Shown here in pieces: positions 1 to 8,662 of a stretch of 64,000 nucleotides of DNA (position 1 is the stretch's first letter; each line of letters begins with the position of its first letter). The translations under genes were made by a program, and so were the position numbers. A model generated the notes under the pieces. That model was not told the origin of the DNA. It saw nothing but the letters and a program-made list of their open reading frames with translations, and did not search any database. This DNA is from Komagataeibacter xylinus. GTDB taxonomy: Bacteria > Pseudomonadota > Alphaproteobacteria > Acetobacterales > Acetobacteraceae. The stretch lies in the NCBI RefSeq assembly GCF_009834365.1, contig NZ_CP041348.1, forward strand, positions 3,075,001 through 3,139,000. Direction: 5' to 3'.

Positions 1-1418
1 GCCACCTGATTCTTTTCCAGATTGGCGAAGCGGAAGATGCCGCGCCCGTCTTCCTTCGCCTGACGCATGGCGGTATCGGCATGGCTGAGCAGGGATTCGC
101 TGTCGGGCCCGTTGGCGGGGAAGGTGCTGATGCCGATCGAGCACGAGATCGACAGCGTGTTCTGCCCGATCTGGAGCGGGCGGCCAATAGTTTCGAGCAG
201 CTTGTGGGCGATTTCCTCGATCTGCTTGCCTTCGCAATCGGGCACCACCACCACGAACTCATCGCCGCCCGAGCGGCTGAGCACGTAATCCTCCTTGGCG
301 ATGGAGCGGATGCGCCCTGCGATCTCGACAAGGAACTGGTCGGCATAGACATGACCAAGTGCATCATTGATATCGCGGAAACGGTCGATATCGAGCATGA
401 AAATGGCCAGCGTGCGGTTACCGGGCTGGGCGATGATGTCTTCCATCACGCGATGCAGCGCACCACGGTTGAGCAGGCCGGTCAGGCTGTCATAGCGGGC
501 AAGCTGGGTCAGGTGGGTCTTGGTGGCATGCTGCTCCAGCGCCAGCGCGCAGAAGGGCAGGCACGCGCCCACAAGACGCTGCGGCCATGCGCCAAGCTGG
601 TTGGGCTCACGCAGGTAAAGCGCGAAAATGCCTGTCACCCGCCCGTCACCGGCCATGACGGGTGCTGCATAGCACGACTGCAGCCCCAACGAGCGGCACA
701 TGGACTGATAATTATCCCACACCAGGCGACCGGTATAGGAAGCATTGGCCTTGAGCTTCTCCACATCAGAAGGTGACGGCACGGTGGTTTCAAGCGCATT
801 GCGGATGCGCGGCGGCAGCGCGGAGGTGCAGATCACCCGCCAGGGCTGCGCATCATCAAGCACCAGCAGGGCCGCGACCGAATTGGGCACGAAGGCCTCG
901 ACCTTGCGGCAGATCAGCTCGCCAATATCCTGAATCAGCATGTCGCTGGCCAGCGCCTGCAGCACGTCGTTCTGCAGGATCAGGATCTTGCGCCGCTGGC
1001 TCTCCTCCGTGACGTTCTTCATCACGCCCATGTAGTAGGTGAGCCGCTTGTCCCCCTGCCCGATCTGCACCTTGGAGAGCGAAAGCTCGCCGCAGATATA
1101 TTCCCCATCGGCGCGGGTGAATTCCACCTCGCGCGATGTGCCGACAATGCGGTTATGCCCGGTCTCGCGGTTGCGGTCGATGTAGCGGTCATGCTCATGG
1201 CGCAGGCGCATGGGCACCAGGCAGTCGACATTGCGGCCGATCACATCGGCCCGGGGAATGCCCCACAGGGCTTCCGCCGCCTGATTATAGAAGATGATCT
1301 CGTTTTCCTGCCCGATGATGACAGTTGCATCAATGGCCTGCTCAAGGGCGGGAAGAAGGATTTCTGTGGTGAGGGCTGTGATATCGGGCATCGTCGTGCG
1401 GTCTTTCTTAGCTGTCAT
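1..1418 (-). CDS. PAS-GAF-GGDEF cyclic-di-GMP enzyme, PdeA1/DosP-like (partial)
   Basis: Translated by hand from the ATG at 1418 down to the window edge, about 472 codons with no stop; the rest, probably an EAL domain, lies outside. Domains seen: a DosP-type PAS (about residues 20-130), a GAF-like middle (about 150-310), then a GGDEF domain with an intact RSGGDEFV motif. The start overlaps the stop of the upstream FNR-type gene (ATGA), so translation is probably coupled. That order, FNR-type gene then PAS-GGDEF-EAL gene, is the known start of the K. xylinus cdg1 operon (cdg1a-pdeA1-dgc1), so this is best read as pdeA1-like; a diguanylate cyclase is possible because the GGDEF motif is intact. 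In E. coli DosP the heme-ligating His sits in IRHNRE; here the aligned motif is IDRNRE, with Arg in place of His. Confidence 0.85.
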   Translation of the reverse strand, partial: MTAKKDRTTMPDITALTTEILLPALEQAIDATVIIGQENEIIFYNQAAEALWGIPRADVIGRNVDCLVPMRLRHEHDRYIDRNRETGHNRIVGTSREVEFTRADGEYICGELSLSKVQIGQGDKRLTYYMGVMKNVTEESQRRKILILQNDVLQALASDMLIQDIGELICRKVEAFVPNSVAALLVLDDAQPWRVICTSALPPRIRNALETTVPSPSDVEKLKANASYTGRLVWDNYQSMCRSLGLQSCYAAPVMAGDGRVTGIFALYLREPNQLGAWPQRLVGACLPFCALALEQHATKTHLTQLARYDSLTGLLNRGALHRVMEDIIAQPGNRTLAIFMLDIDRFRDINDALGHVYADQFLVEIAGRIRSIAKEDYVLSRSGGDEFVVVVPDCEGKQIEEIAHKLLETIGRPLQIGQNTLSISCSIGISTFPANGPDSESLLSHADTAMRQAKEDGRGIFRFANLEKNQV

Positions 1419-2041
1419 TCGGAGTGGGCCACGATCGCCCGCAAGCGGTCAGGGTCGAGAATATGGATGGCGCGCCGTTCGCGGGAGATAAGCTGCTCCC
1501 GCTGGAAGGCACTGAGCAGGCGGCTGACAGTCTCGGTGGTCAGACCTAGGAAATCGGCCATGTCCGCGCGTGAGATGGCCGGGTCAACGGGCCAGAGTTC
1601 ACCCGGCCCCATGCGCATGCCCTGACCGAGCAGGAATGTGGCGAGGCGCTCGCGCGCGGTCTGGCGGCCAAGCATGAGCAGCCGGTTATGCAGGCTGACG
1701 AGCAACTGGCGGGCGGAATGAAGCGAAGCCGCGCACGCGCCGGGCGATGTTTCATGCAGACGGCTCATATAGGGCGCTGGCACGCATACAACCTGTAGTG
1801 TACGCATGGCTTCGGCGCTGTAATGATAGTGGGCGCAGGGATAGGCGGGGAGCACATCGCCTTTATGGGCAAAACCGATAATCTGTCTCCGCCCGTCAGG
1901 CAGGGATTTAAAAAGACGCGCGCCTCCAGCCACCACATGGAAATGCATGCTGGCGGGCATATCTTCCGTCATGAATTCCTGACGTTCGGAAAATGTCCGT
2001 TTCGCTCCGTCAGAAGACAGAGATGGCTGCACAAGAGACAT
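1415..2041 (-). CDS. Crp/FNR-family regulator, Cdg1a-like
   Basis: 208 residues: an N-terminal cyclic-nucleotide-binding-type beta barrel (about 30-120, with PDGRRQIIGF) and a C-terminal winged helix (about 145-205). The recognition helix reads GLTTETVSRLL; the E..SR pattern is the FNR/FixK type that reads TTGAT-N4-ATCAA sites. The three cysteines (69, 86, 103) do not form the N-terminal FNR iron-sulfur cluster pattern, so direct oxygen sensing through such a cluster looks unlikely. It is the first gene of the unit and overlaps the PAS-GGDEF gene by 4 bases. K. xylinus cdg1a is described as FNR-like and leads the cdg1 operon, which supports a role in setting c-di-GMP enzyme levels. I saw no clear FNR box in its own upstream region. 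Confidence 0.88.
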   Translation of the reverse strand: MSLVQPSLSSDGAKRTFSERQEFMTEDMPASMHFHVVAGGARLFKSLPDGRRQIIGFAHKGDVLPAYPCAHYHYSAEAMRTLQVVCVPAPYMSRLHETSPGACAASLHSARQLLVSLHNRLLMLGRQTARERLATFLLGQGMRMGPGELWPVDPAISRADMADFLGLTTETVSRLLSAFQREQLISRERRAIHILDPDRLRAIVAHSE

Positions 2042-2177
2042 GTTAATTTTTTTCTGTTCTCAACGCGATTACGAATGATCTCATTAATGACATACTTTCG
2101 CCATAAGTTAATTTGTAAAAAAAATACAGAATATACGATACCGATTCCTGTTTATTCCTGACAGTTTATACTTTCAG

Positions 2178-2209
2178 TTAACGGTCAACAGGATACCAGA
2201 CCGTATAAT
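2178..2209 (+). promoter_or_regulatory. Candidate promoter with perfect -10
   Basis: TATAAT at 2204-2209 matches the sigma-70 -10 consensus exactly. The -35 is poor: TTAACG at 2178-2183 is 20 bases upstream. It points into a region with no protein gene on the plus strand. Confidence 0.35.
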
Positions 2210-2215
2210 GTAAGT

Positions 2216-2457
2216 GTCCACAATGGATCGGGACTTCGCTTACCCTGTCGCAATACCCCTTGGGGCATGACACGGCGCCTCCTGCCCAGATCGTGAACAG
2301 ACACACCTGTCCGTGCCTCTGTCACCCGATCCGTATCGCGCACGCCATGCCATGAGCATGGCTGCGTTATCACTGATTCCGATCATCGCGGTTGGACTGC
2401 TACCCTCTGTCAGGAGGATATAGTCTCATCCGCCTGAAGCAACCGGAGGTTGCTTTT
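2216..2457 (+). ncRNA. Candidate small RNA of unknown family
   Basis: Inferred only from signals: a perfect -10 box just upstream, an internal hairpin (GCCATGC at 2344-2350 with GCATGGC at 2356-2362), and a terminator-like hairpin at the end. No convincing reading frame lies inside, and I do not recognise an Rfam family. The transcript would be about 240 bases. Confidence 0.25.
2437..2457 (+). terminator. Rho-independent-like hairpin
   Basis: AAGCAACC (2437-2444), loop GGA, GGTTGCTT (2448-2455), running into four Ts. An 8-bp perfect stem with a short T tract. Confidence 0.5.
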
Positions 2458-2875
2458 GCCTTCTCCTGTCAGGCCCGGGCGGGAAATCACCCGTTATCCG
2501 GCACCTGGTGGGTTGCCTCGCCTGTATGCCGCAGGGCGTGTGGGCCCCGTGGCGTTCTGTCGTCCCCTGGCCTGTCTGGCCGGGAGCGTGGCCGTGCACA
2601 CCCGCGTGGTCAGCGTGCAACGGACCGGACACGCCTGTCAGCGCGCCGTCATGCCCTGCTGGCGGGAAGCAAACAGCCATGATGTCGGGCCACGTGGCCC
2701 ATGACCGGCAGGCAGTTCATTCCCCTCCATCATGGCGTAACCATGAGCCTTCAATCTCATGGTGATAATTTAAGATTTTATGAAAGTTTTCAGGAATTCC
2801 CAAAATATAAAATATAGGACATATAATATGCATCTTATTGAAAAGTCCGGGAATTTTTTATGAAATTCGCGAAAA

Positions 2876-2917
2876 ACCGCCATAATTTTAAAATCGTATC
2901 GCAGCGGTCTTTTTTTT
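2876..2917. terminator. Weak bidirectional terminator-like structure
   Basis: ACCGC (2876-2880) pairs with GCGGT (2904-2908), with a run of As on one side and a run of Ts on the other. The loop is long and AT-rich. It lies about 50 bases past the helicase stop and could end that minus-strand transcript. Confidence 0.3.
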
Positions 2918-2958
2918 AAACAACAGGACGTGAACGGTCTCCTATCCGCCCCTGCCGC

Positions 2959-4281
2959 TCACTTCCGGCCAGATGCGCCGGTGGGCAGGCCCGTGAGAAT
3001 CATGGCCGTGGTGGGGCGGGTGGCTGCAACATAAAGCAGTTGCTGCGCTTCAAGCACATTGGTGGCGGCGCGGCGGCTGATATCGCCCACATCCACGAAC
3101 ACACGGCCAAACGTACTGCCCTGCGCGGTATGCACGGTCATGGCGTAAACCGCCTGGAGCCGCCCGATGTTGCGGCGGAACACAAAGCGATGCTGCCAAC
3201 GCGCGCGCTCAAGGGCGGCCTCGCGCTTCAGGCGCTGCTCGATCGCCCCCATATCCGCGCCGGGGCGCAGGATGGCTACCGGCGTTTCATCGCCCGCGAG
3301 GGTGCGCAGCACCACATCATACACCGGCAGTTCCGTGGTCCAGCCAGGCACCTTTGAGGTGGCGGGAAAGGCATGACGCAGCACGCCGGGGCGGATATCC
3401 GCAATTTCCGCCTCCTCGTTGGTGGCCACCATCACGCGCCGGCCTTCCACATCCATGACCGGAACGCGGGCAATCACGCGCTCGCCCACCACAAAGGGCA
3501 TGGGCGTCTCGCCCCCGTGCACCCATCGGCGCACGGTGCGGTTGACGGCATCGACCCGCGCATTGGTCCAGCACAGGTAGCGGAACGCATCGCTATCGGC
3601 CTTAAAGGCATCGGATGTAAAAGCGCGCTGCATCCATGCCTCGGGCGTGCGTGGCACGAACAGGCCCGCGCCCTCATGGTGGCTGGCGCGGCACCATGAC
3701 CAGTCAAGCGGGCCACCCTGACTTTCGCGGATGGCCGTGGCAGCCGCGACCAGCGGGTTATCCGCCGCCTGTCGCACCACGGTTTCGAGATGCGAGGCCG
3801 AACGGATGGCGAAGGACGGGCTGATCGCCTCGCCCACCGGTGGCAGCTGCGCAGGGTCGCCCACAAACAGCACGAAGCGGTCGGGCACGAGGTCGCGCAC
3901 CCAGCGCATGAGTTCGGAACCGACCATGGAGCATTCATCAATGATGATGACATCAGCCGTAATCGGCTCGGGCCGATCGGCACGCTGCAGCACTTCGCGG
4001 CCATCCTGCGCGCCGGGCTGGAGCGAGAGCACATTATGAATGGTGCGACACGGCGCAAGCTTGCCCACCCGCGCCTTGAGCACGGCGGTGGCCTTGTGGG
4101 TGGCGGCGGTAAACACCACATTCGCCCCCTGCCTGTGCAGCGCGCGGGCCACCTGCTGCATGAGCGTGGTCTTGCCCGTGCCCGCGTAGCCGGTCAGCAG
4201 ATGCGTGGCCGAGACCCCACGCGCGGCCAGAATTTCAGCCAGCGCACGCTCCTGGCACGCGGTCAGGACCGTGCGGGACAT
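2959..4281 (-). CDS. SF1B DNA helicase, RecD/Dda-like
   Basis: 440 residues. Walker A is GYAGTGKTT (31-39), Walker B is IIIDECSM (about 112-119), motif III is VGDPAQLPP (about 139-147), and the C-terminal UvrD_C_2-like part has MTVHTAQGSTF and LLYVAATR. These are the motifs of the compact RecD2/phage Dda type of 5'-3' helicase, without the long N-terminal extension of RecD2. The expected role is ATP-driven unwinding in repair or in clearing blocked forks. It is a single gene with long non-coding flanks, so context says little. The ATG at 4281 is the first start in frame and leaves the P-loop at a normal distance. Confidence 0.9.
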   Translation of the reverse strand: MSRTVLTACQERALAEILAARGVSATHLLTGYAGTGKTTLMQQVARALHRQGANVVFTAATHKATAVLKARVGKLAPCRTIHNVLSLQPGAQDGREVLQRADRPEPITADVIIIDECSMVGSELMRWVRDLVPDRFVLFVGDPAQLPPVGEAISPSFAIRSASHLETVVRQAADNPLVAAATAIRESQGGPLDWSWCRASHHEGAGLFVPRTPEAWMQRAFTSDAFKADSDAFRYLCWTNARVDAVNRTVRRWVHGGETPMPFVVGERVIARVPVMDVEGRRVMVATNEEAEIADIRPGVLRHAFPATSKVPGWTTELPVYDVVLRTLAGDETPVAILRPGADMGAIEQRLKREAALERARWQHRFVFRRNIGRLQAVYAMTVHTAQGSTFGRVFVDVGDISRRAATNVLEAQQLLYVAATRPTTAMILTGLPTGASGRK

Positions 4282-4818
4282 GAAATGCTGGAGCCTTGAG
4301 AGGTGCGGGACGGGCGCATCGGAGGTGAAGCGTTCCTTCTGGGCAGGGCATGGGTCGGCGCAAGTATTAGGCCGCCCCTTTCAAACGGGCCAGCACAAAT
4401 GCATGGCTGATGGATGAAATGCCCAGACACCTCAAGGGAAAATGGACATGACCTGACACGCCGCGATCCCTCCGTTACGCTGAACCACGCCTGACAAAAG
4501 GCGTTACACCGCATGATGCCCCGCACGCCCTCGCCCCCTATTAAAACCGGCACGGCCATCTGTTGCGCAGGTCACGTCCACCGCGATTTCAGGCCGCAGC
4601 CCCTCCGCCACACTGACGGCCCCTTCCCGCTTCCCGGTCATTTTTCATGAAGGTGCCTCATGCCCATCATCACCCCTACTCCCCGCACTACCCATGCCGC
4701 CCTGACTGACCGCGATACCGGTATGCATGCCAAATCCACAACCCGCCTCTTCCCCCAGAGCGGGAAAACCGGCACGACGGTGGAACCCATCGCCCTTCAG
4801 CAAAGAGTGTAAGCTGCC
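4282..4818. other. Intergenic region upstream of the MFS gene
   Basis: About 540 bases between the divergent helicase and transporter genes. The only item worth listing is a 50-codon frame at its downstream end, given separately. Other short frames look like chance. Confidence 0.5.
4660..4812 (+). CDS. Possible 50-residue leader peptide before the MFS gene
   Basis: An ATG at 4660 sits 7 bases after GAAGGTG, a passable ribosome binding site. The frame runs 50 codons to a TAA at 4810-4812, only 6 bases before the TTG start of the transporter gene. The predicted peptide is rich in Thr and Pro and matches nothing I know. The tight spacing to a weak TTG start suggests translational coupling, but chance cannot be excluded. 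Confidence 0.25.
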   Translation: MPIITPTPRTTHAALTDRDTGMHAKSTTRLFPQSGKTGTTVEPIALQQRV

Positions 4819-6051
4819 TTGCCGCTTTCCTTCGCCTTTGGCGCCCGCGCCCTGCGCTCACTGCGCCATCGTCATTATGCCATCTGGGCCAGCGGAGCCG
4901 TTGTGTCGAACATTGGCACCTGGATGCAGCGCACGGCGCAGGACTGGCTTGTGCTGACCCAACTGACCGCGCACGACGCGACGGCGGTGGGAATGACCAT
5001 GGCCTTCCAGATGGCGCCGCAACTGCTGTTCCTGCCCTGGACGGGCTATGCCGCCGACCGTTTCGACCGCCGCGCCCTGCTCATGCTGACACAGGGGTTG
5101 ATGGGCGCCCTGTCGCTGGGGCTGGGCATCCTGACGGTCAGCGGCGCGGCCCGGCTGTGGGAGATGTATGTCTTTGCGTTCCTGTTCGGCAGCGTGGCCG
5201 CCTTTGATGGCCCGGCACGCCAGACCTTCGTATCGGAACTCGTCGGGCGCGAAGACCTGCCCAATGCGGTAGCGCTCAATTCGGTCTCCTTCAATGCCGG
5301 GCGCATGCTGGGACCGGTCGCGGCGGGGGCATGCATTGCCGCCGTGGGCACGGGGTGGGCGTTCGTGCTGAATGGCATTTCGTTCATTGCCGTGCTCATG
5401 TCGTTGCTGGCACTAAACGGGCGGGCCATTACCCCACCCGCAAAGCGGGGCGCGCGGGGCCTGCTGGAAGGGTTCCGCTATGTGTGGCGGCAGCCCGACC
5501 TGCGCACCATCGTACTGATGCTTCTGCTCATTGGCATGTTTGGCCTGAACTTTCCGCTGTTCATCTCCACCATGGCGGTCAGCGTGTTTCATGTCGGCGC
5601 GGGGCAGTATGGATTGCTCAGCGCCTGCATGGCGGTAGGCACCATGATGGGCGCGGTTGTGGCGGCGGGGCGTGAAAAGGTCTCGATGGCAACGCTACGC
5701 ACGGGCGCGCTACTGTTTGGCGTGGGGTGCCTGCTGGCCGCCATAGCGCCCGGCTACGGGCTGTTTGCGGCGTCCCTCGGGCTGGTGGGGCTGGCGACCC
5801 TGACCTTTACCACCACGACCAACAGCCTGATGCAGCTTTCAGCCGCACCCGAGATGCGGGGGCGCGTCATGGCCATCCGCCTGGCCGTGGCCCTTGGCGG
5901 CACGCCCGTTGGCGCGCCGGTTGTGGGGTGGGTTGCCAATCATTTCGGCCCACGCTGGGGGCTGGGGCTGGCAGCAGCCTCCGGCTTTGCCGCGGTGCTG
6001 GTGAGCCTGCGGACACGCGGCCTGAAGCATATTGAAAAAACGGCCTCATGA
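4819..6051 (+). CDS. MFS transporter, EntS/MFS_3-like
   Basis: 410 residues, strongly hydrophobic with about 12 predicted membrane spans. The N-terminal LRSLRHRHYAIW and SNIGTWMQRTAQDW, and the GYAADRFDRRALL loop between spans 2 and 3, are typical of the MFS_3 group that contains the enterobactin exporter EntS. The substrate cannot be read from sequence; efflux of a small molecule is likely. The start is TTG; no ATG in this frame gives a complete first span, so TTG is kept. It has no operon partner downstream: the next gene begins 120 bases later. Confidence 0.85.
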   Translation: MPLSFAFGARALRSLRHRHYAIWASGAVVSNIGTWMQRTAQDWLVLTQLTAHDATAVGMTMAFQMAPQLLFLPWTGYAADRFDRRALLMLTQGLMGALSLGLGILTVSGAARLWEMYVFAFLFGSVAAFDGPARQTFVSELVGREDLPNAVALNSVSFNAGRMLGPVAAGACIAAVGTGWAFVLNGISFIAVLMSLLALNGRAITPPAKRGARGLLEGFRYVWRQPDLRTIVLMLLLIGMFGLNFPLFISTMAVSVFHVGAGQYGLLSACMAVGTMMGAVVAAGREKVSMATLRTGALLFGVGCLLAAIAPGYGLFAASLGLVGLATLTFTTTTNSLMQLSAAPEMRGRVMAIRLAVALGGTPVGAPVVGWVANHFGPRWGLGLAAASGFAAVLVSLRTRGLKHIEKTAS

Positions 6052-6170
6052 TGACACGGATGCCGCCGGGAGATCCATAGACACCGCCCGGTTGCCATGC
6101 GCCGTGTAGCACCTCCTCTGGTCATCATGTTTTTTTCAGGGTTTTATGGCCGTTATGCCGGAATTTTCAC

Positions 6171-7094
6171 ATGCCATTCCCTGACCCCGTTCTGCCCACC
6201 CGGCGCGCCGCATCCGTTCTGGGCAGCCCGATGGTGCTGGCGCTGGCCTGCATCGTGGCCTGGAGCCTGATTGCGCCCATATCCAAGCTGGTACTGGCAT
6301 CGGTCAGTTTCTATAACATGCTGTTCATTTCCAACCTGTTTTCCTGCCTTGCCGTGGGGGCCGCATTTGCCGTGCTGTGCGGCGGCGATTGGGGGCGGCT
6401 TTCCGCCCGCCTGCGCTCCAACCGGGTTGCCATGCTGTGCGGTGGGCTGGATGGGCTGTTCTATCTGTGCCTGTACCACGGCTACCATATCAGCAACGGC
6501 GTGGCGGTGCTGATCGCGCAATATAGCTGGCCGGTGATGATTGTGGCCATTTCGGCCATATTCTTCGGTGTGCAGCCCAGCCTGTGGCAGTTCCTGGGGC
6601 TGGCCTGTGGTGTTGCCGCCATGACGGTGACACTCAGCCGGGGCGATATTGCCCATATCGGTCTGGGCCATCCGGCCGCACTCGGGCTGGTACTGCTGGG
6701 AGCATTGTGCTTTGCCGTGCTGTCCGTGCTGTCGCGGCATTATGTCAAGGATGCGCTGGCAGGCACGGTATGGCTGTTCGTGGCGTCGACCGGAATATCC
6801 GCGCTGGCGGGCTGGCAGGCGGGCGCGCTGGGCATGCCGCCGCGTGCCGCACTCCCCGGTCTGGTGCTGAACGGAGTGGCGATCAACGGCCTGTCTTATG
6901 TATTATGGATTGTGGCGCTGGCGCGGGGCAATGCGGTACGGATCTCTGCGCTGGTGTTCCTCACCCCCGTGCTGTCAACGCTCTGGCTGGCGCTGTTTTT
7001 TCATGAACCCTTTTTGCCCGCTTATGCGCTGGGGCTGGCTCTGGCGCTGGTGGCCGGGCTGTTATGCCTGCGGGGCCGACGCGGGGCACCATAA
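6171..7094 (+). CDS. EamA-family (DMT) transporter
   Basis: 307 residues with ten predicted membrane spans in two EamA repeats (about 18-150 and 160-300). The C-terminal half carries the usual second-repeat pattern of an acidic or polar residue near a helix end (FFHEPFLPAYALG). The family exports amino acids, purines or other metabolites; the substrate is unknown here. The gene converges on nagA with a 4-base gap, so both transcripts must read through or end inside the opposite gene. Confidence 0.85.
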   Translation: MPFPDPVLPTRRAASVLGSPMVLALACIVAWSLIAPISKLVLASVSFYNMLFISNLFSCLAVGAAFAVLCGGDWGRLSARLRSNRVAMLCGGLDGLFYLCLYHGYHISNGVAVLIAQYSWPVMIVAISAIFFGVQPSLWQFLGLACGVAAMTVTLSRGDIAHIGLGHPAALGLVLLGALCFAVLSVLSRHYVKDALAGTVWLFVASTGISALAGWQAGALGMPPRAALPGLVLNGVAINGLSYVLWIVALARGNAVRISALVFLTPVLSTLWLALFFHEPFLPAYALGLALALVAGLLCLRGRRGAP

Positions 7095-7098
7095 GCCA

Positions 7099-8226
7099 TC
7101 AGGCACAACGGCGGCCATTCACCCACACTTCCTGCACGCTCAGGTCTGCCCCCATCACCACAATATCGGCACGGCGGCCGGGCATGAGCACGCCACGGTC
7201 ATGCAGGCCCAGCCAGTTGGCGGCATGCGTGCTGACCAGCGCTGCCGCCTGTGGCAGCGAGGCCCCGGCCTGCATGGCGTTACGCAGCGCCTGGTCCAGT
7301 GTCAGCACGCTGCCCGCCAGCGTGCCATCGGGCAGCCGCGCCACGCCATCGGCCACCATAACGTTCTGCCCACCAAGTTCACTCGGGCCATCACCTGCGC
7401 CAGCAGCACGCATGGCATCTGTCACGAACACCAACCGGTTCCCCATGACCCGATGCGCCAGCCGGAACAGCGCGGGATGGACATGGTGGGTATCAAACAC
7501 CATCTCGGCATAGGCCATGTCACTGCACAGCAGGGCCGCAGCCGCCCCCGGCGCGCGCGCCATGACCGGCGGCATGGCGTTGAACAGATGCGTGCCCCCT
7601 GCCGTGCCCCCCATGCCGCAGATACGGCATATGGCCCGCTCAGCCTGCTCGTAACCCGCCAGCGTATGACCGATATTGACCCTTATGCCCGCATTGACGA
7701 ATTTCTGGATGGCGGCATCGACCTGTTCAAGTTCCGGGGCCAGTGTCACGACCTTGATGGCGCCGGTCTCGATCACGGCACTCACCCGCGCGGACGTGGG
7801 CAGCACGGTAAAAGGCGGCTGCGCGCCGCGCTTGTGCGGGTTGATGAACGGCCCTTCCAGATGCGCGCCGGGAATGCTGGGGCCGCCATAAATGCCAAGA
7901 TGCATGACATCGGCCACCGCATGCAGCGCCGCCATCACATCAATCCACGGGGCGGTAATGGTGGTGGGTAGCAGGGTGGTCACGCCATGCGCCAGATGGA
8001 ACATGGCCAGATGGCGGATGGCATCCACCCCATCCATCATGTCAGCCCCGCCGCCGCCATGCACATGGCCATCGATAAAGCCGGGCAGAATGTAGCGATC
8101 AGGCACGAGCGAGAGCGGTCGCACATCGGTAATGGCCGTATCGAACACGACACGCCCCGGCATGACCCGGTCTGGCAGTACGATGTGGCCATCAATATTC
8201 ACGGTGCGGCATTCCCTATCGTGCAA
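7099..8226 (-). CDS. nagA: N-acetylglucosamine-6-phosphate deacetylase
   Basis: 375 residues, amidohydrolase fold. Visible metal and catalytic motifs are GHVHGGGG (HxH), HLEGPFI (metal Glu), INIGHT-type His (VNIGHTLAG), HLFNAM and FVTDAM (catalytic Asp). It hydrolyses GlcNAc-6-phosphate to GlcN-6-phosphate and acetate in the cytoplasm, for amino-sugar use or peptidoglycan recycling. No nagB, SIS-domain, PTS or GntR gene is next to it. The longest frame starts at a TTG (8226); a GTG at 8202, giving VNIDGHIVLP, is an equally plausible start. The N-terminal domain is short either way. Confidence 0.92.
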   Translation of the reverse strand: MHDRECRTVNIDGHIVLPDRVMPGRVVFDTAITDVRPLSLVPDRYILPGFIDGHVHGGGGADMMDGVDAIRHLAMFHLAHGVTTLLPTTITAPWIDVMAALHAVADVMHLGIYGGPSIPGAHLEGPFINPHKRGAQPPFTVLPTSARVSAVIETGAIKVVTLAPELEQVDAAIQKFVNAGIRVNIGHTLAGYEQAERAICRICGMGGTAGGTHLFNAMPPVMARAPGAAAALLCSDMAYAEMVFDTHHVHPALFRLAHRVMGNRLVFVTDAMRAAGAGDGPSELGGQNVMVADGVARLPDGTLAGSVLTLDQALRNAMQAGASLPQAAALVSTHAANWLGLHDRGVLMPGRRADIVVMGADLSVQEVWVNGRRCA

Positions 8227-8631
8227 GGGGTGAAGACATTATGGCCCTGTTAACCCACTACACCCTGAAATGCCATATGTTGTGTGATATGCCCGCAATT
8301 AAGATCAGAATAAGATACGTATCAGATACAATAAATATACTGCGTGTAAAAATATTGACCATTACATGACAGATTGATATTTTCCACAACAAAAAAGCAA
8401 TGCTTCCCTGCGCGAAAGGCTACCTTATATGTACAATGCATGGACAAAAGCGCAAGTCATGCGCCCGGAGCAGCCGGGCCTGTTTCATATCCACGTAAAA
8501 TCAGACCATCTTCCACACTGCATTCACATATCCACCTGTTCCAGTTCCCTGTGATCCAGCCTGTGCTTACGCTCCCCACCCTCAGCGTCCTTATGTCCTG
8601 CGAATGGCGGCTTGTGCCCATTGCAGTACAA
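8227..8631. other. AT-rich intergenic region
   Basis: About 400 bases between nagA (leaving leftward) and the end of the phosphodiesterase gene. 8270-8400 is AT-rich and includes TTGACC (8355-8360) with TATTTT 17 bases later (8378-8383), a weak plus-strand promoter match with no gene behind it. I see no supported gene. Confidence 0.4.
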
Positions 8632-8652
8632 GCCGGGCCAGCACGGCCCGGC
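8632..8652 (-). terminator. Hairpin after the phosphodiesterase gene
   Basis: GCCGGGCC (8632-8639) pairs perfectly with GGCCCGGC (8645-8652) around a 5-base loop, 11 bases beyond the stop codon of the minus-strand gene. The following T run is poor, so it may be a processing or Rho-linked hairpin. Confidence 0.45.
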
Positions 8653-8662
8653 CCTGCTACCC

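Larger units (their letters stand above)
2042..2958. other. Long intergenic region, no convincing gene
   Basis: About 900 bases between the FNR-type gene and the helicase gene. The outer parts (2042-2210 and 2760-2940) are strongly AT-rich; the middle is GC-rich but its short reading frames have no recognisable domain. It holds a perfect TATAAT, a terminator-like hairpin about 230 bases further on, and a second hairpin near the helicase gene end, listed separately. Confidence 0.6.

Noticed and set aside
81-776. 231-codon plus-strand frame
   Set aside because: Antisense to the partial PAS-GGDEF gene, which has clear domains and no stops.
2392-2765. Overlapping short frames of 84-96 codons
   Set aside because: Mutually overlapping, no conserved content, and the stretch carries a better RNA-type signal.
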